Below, piece after piece: positions 63,977 through 64,000 of a stretch of 64,000 nt of DNA. Source of the DNA: Brevundimonas variabilis (GTDB lineage Bacteria; Pseudomonadota; Alphaproteobacteria; Caulobacterales; Caulobacteraceae); the NCBI RefSeq assembly GCF_014199945.1, contig NZ_JACHOR010000005.1:186001-250000 (forward strand), in the 5' to 3' direction. Below the pieces are notes generated by a model. That model saw only the letters and a program-made list of their open reading frames with translations, was not told where the DNA came from and ran no database searches. The translations under genes were made by a program, and so were the position numbers. Position 1 is the first letter of the stretch. Every line of letters begins with the position of its first letter.

Positions 63977-64000
63977 AACATGGAAATTCCAATAGCCAAT

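Overview
The window reads as a chromosomal segment of an alphaproteobacterium of the Caulobacteraceae, most likely a Brevundimonas-like organism. This rests on very high GC, frequent GTG/TTG starts, an nadD-rsfS-rlmH-envC-ctpA cluster, a FabA/FabB pair, an intracellular PHA depolymerase and a globin-coupled chemoreceptor. The genus is inference; no 16S rRNA is present. Nearly all of it is core genome. I see no prophage, insertion sequence, integrase or CRISPR array.

Layout. 1-7.3 kb: the recF 3' end, a lipocalin/sugar-dehydrogenase lipoprotein pair, a DUF1206 membrane protein, an ABC-2 exporter pair and small unknowns. 7.5-12.3 kb: sucA-sucB (2-oxoglutarate dehydrogenase E1 and E2, E2 with two lipoyl domains). 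12.3-21.8 kb: a class III CoA-transferase, a BrkB-like membrane protein, MOSC protein-prmC, then nadD-rsfS-rlmH-envC-like-ctpA and a DUF1134 (EipA-like) protein. 21.9-27.6 kb (minus strand): rpmI-rplT, a terminator, then pheS, two small paralogous pentapeptide-like genes and pheT, and finally a UPF0114 protein. 27.7-36.9 kb: an MFS exporter, an S9 peptidase, a cytoplasmic hybrid histidine kinase, infC with a probable AUU start, a GT9 glycosyltransferase, an alpha/beta hydrolase and an active-type M23 endopeptidase. 37.3-41.2 kb: ydbH-ynbE-ydbL, an envelope-bridge operon. 41.3-47.4 kb: an orphan cytosine DNA methyltransferase, small envelope proteins, an acyltransferase, a CHAP protein, CorA and an LpxR-like barrel. 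47.6-53.8 kb: phaZ, a YgjP-type metallopeptidase, 3-hydroxybutyryl-CoA dehydrogenase, YggT, tRNA-Ala(CGC), cheW and the globin chemoreceptor. 54.1-64 kb: an unknown Gly-tailed protein, a degenerate EAL-like protein behind a perfect palindrome, an ABC ATPase without a permease, a CHCC zinc finger, mgtE, tRNA-Leu(GAG), ribF, a MaoC protein, fabA-fabB and mutM.

How the genes work together. Three themes recur: central and lipid metabolism (sucAB, fabAB, PHB turnover, CoA-transferase), translation (pheST, rplT, rpmI, infC, prmC, rsfS, rlmH, two tRNAs) and envelope building (EnvC-like, CtpA, M23, CHAP, EipA-like, YdbH/YnbE/YdbL, GT9, LpxR-like).

The most unusual signals are the two paralogous small genes translationally coupled inside the pheS-pheT operon, the AUU start and leader of infC, a dispersed inverted-pair repeat resembling REPINs (four full copies and one collapsed copy), and the palindrome-controlled degenerate EAL-like gene.
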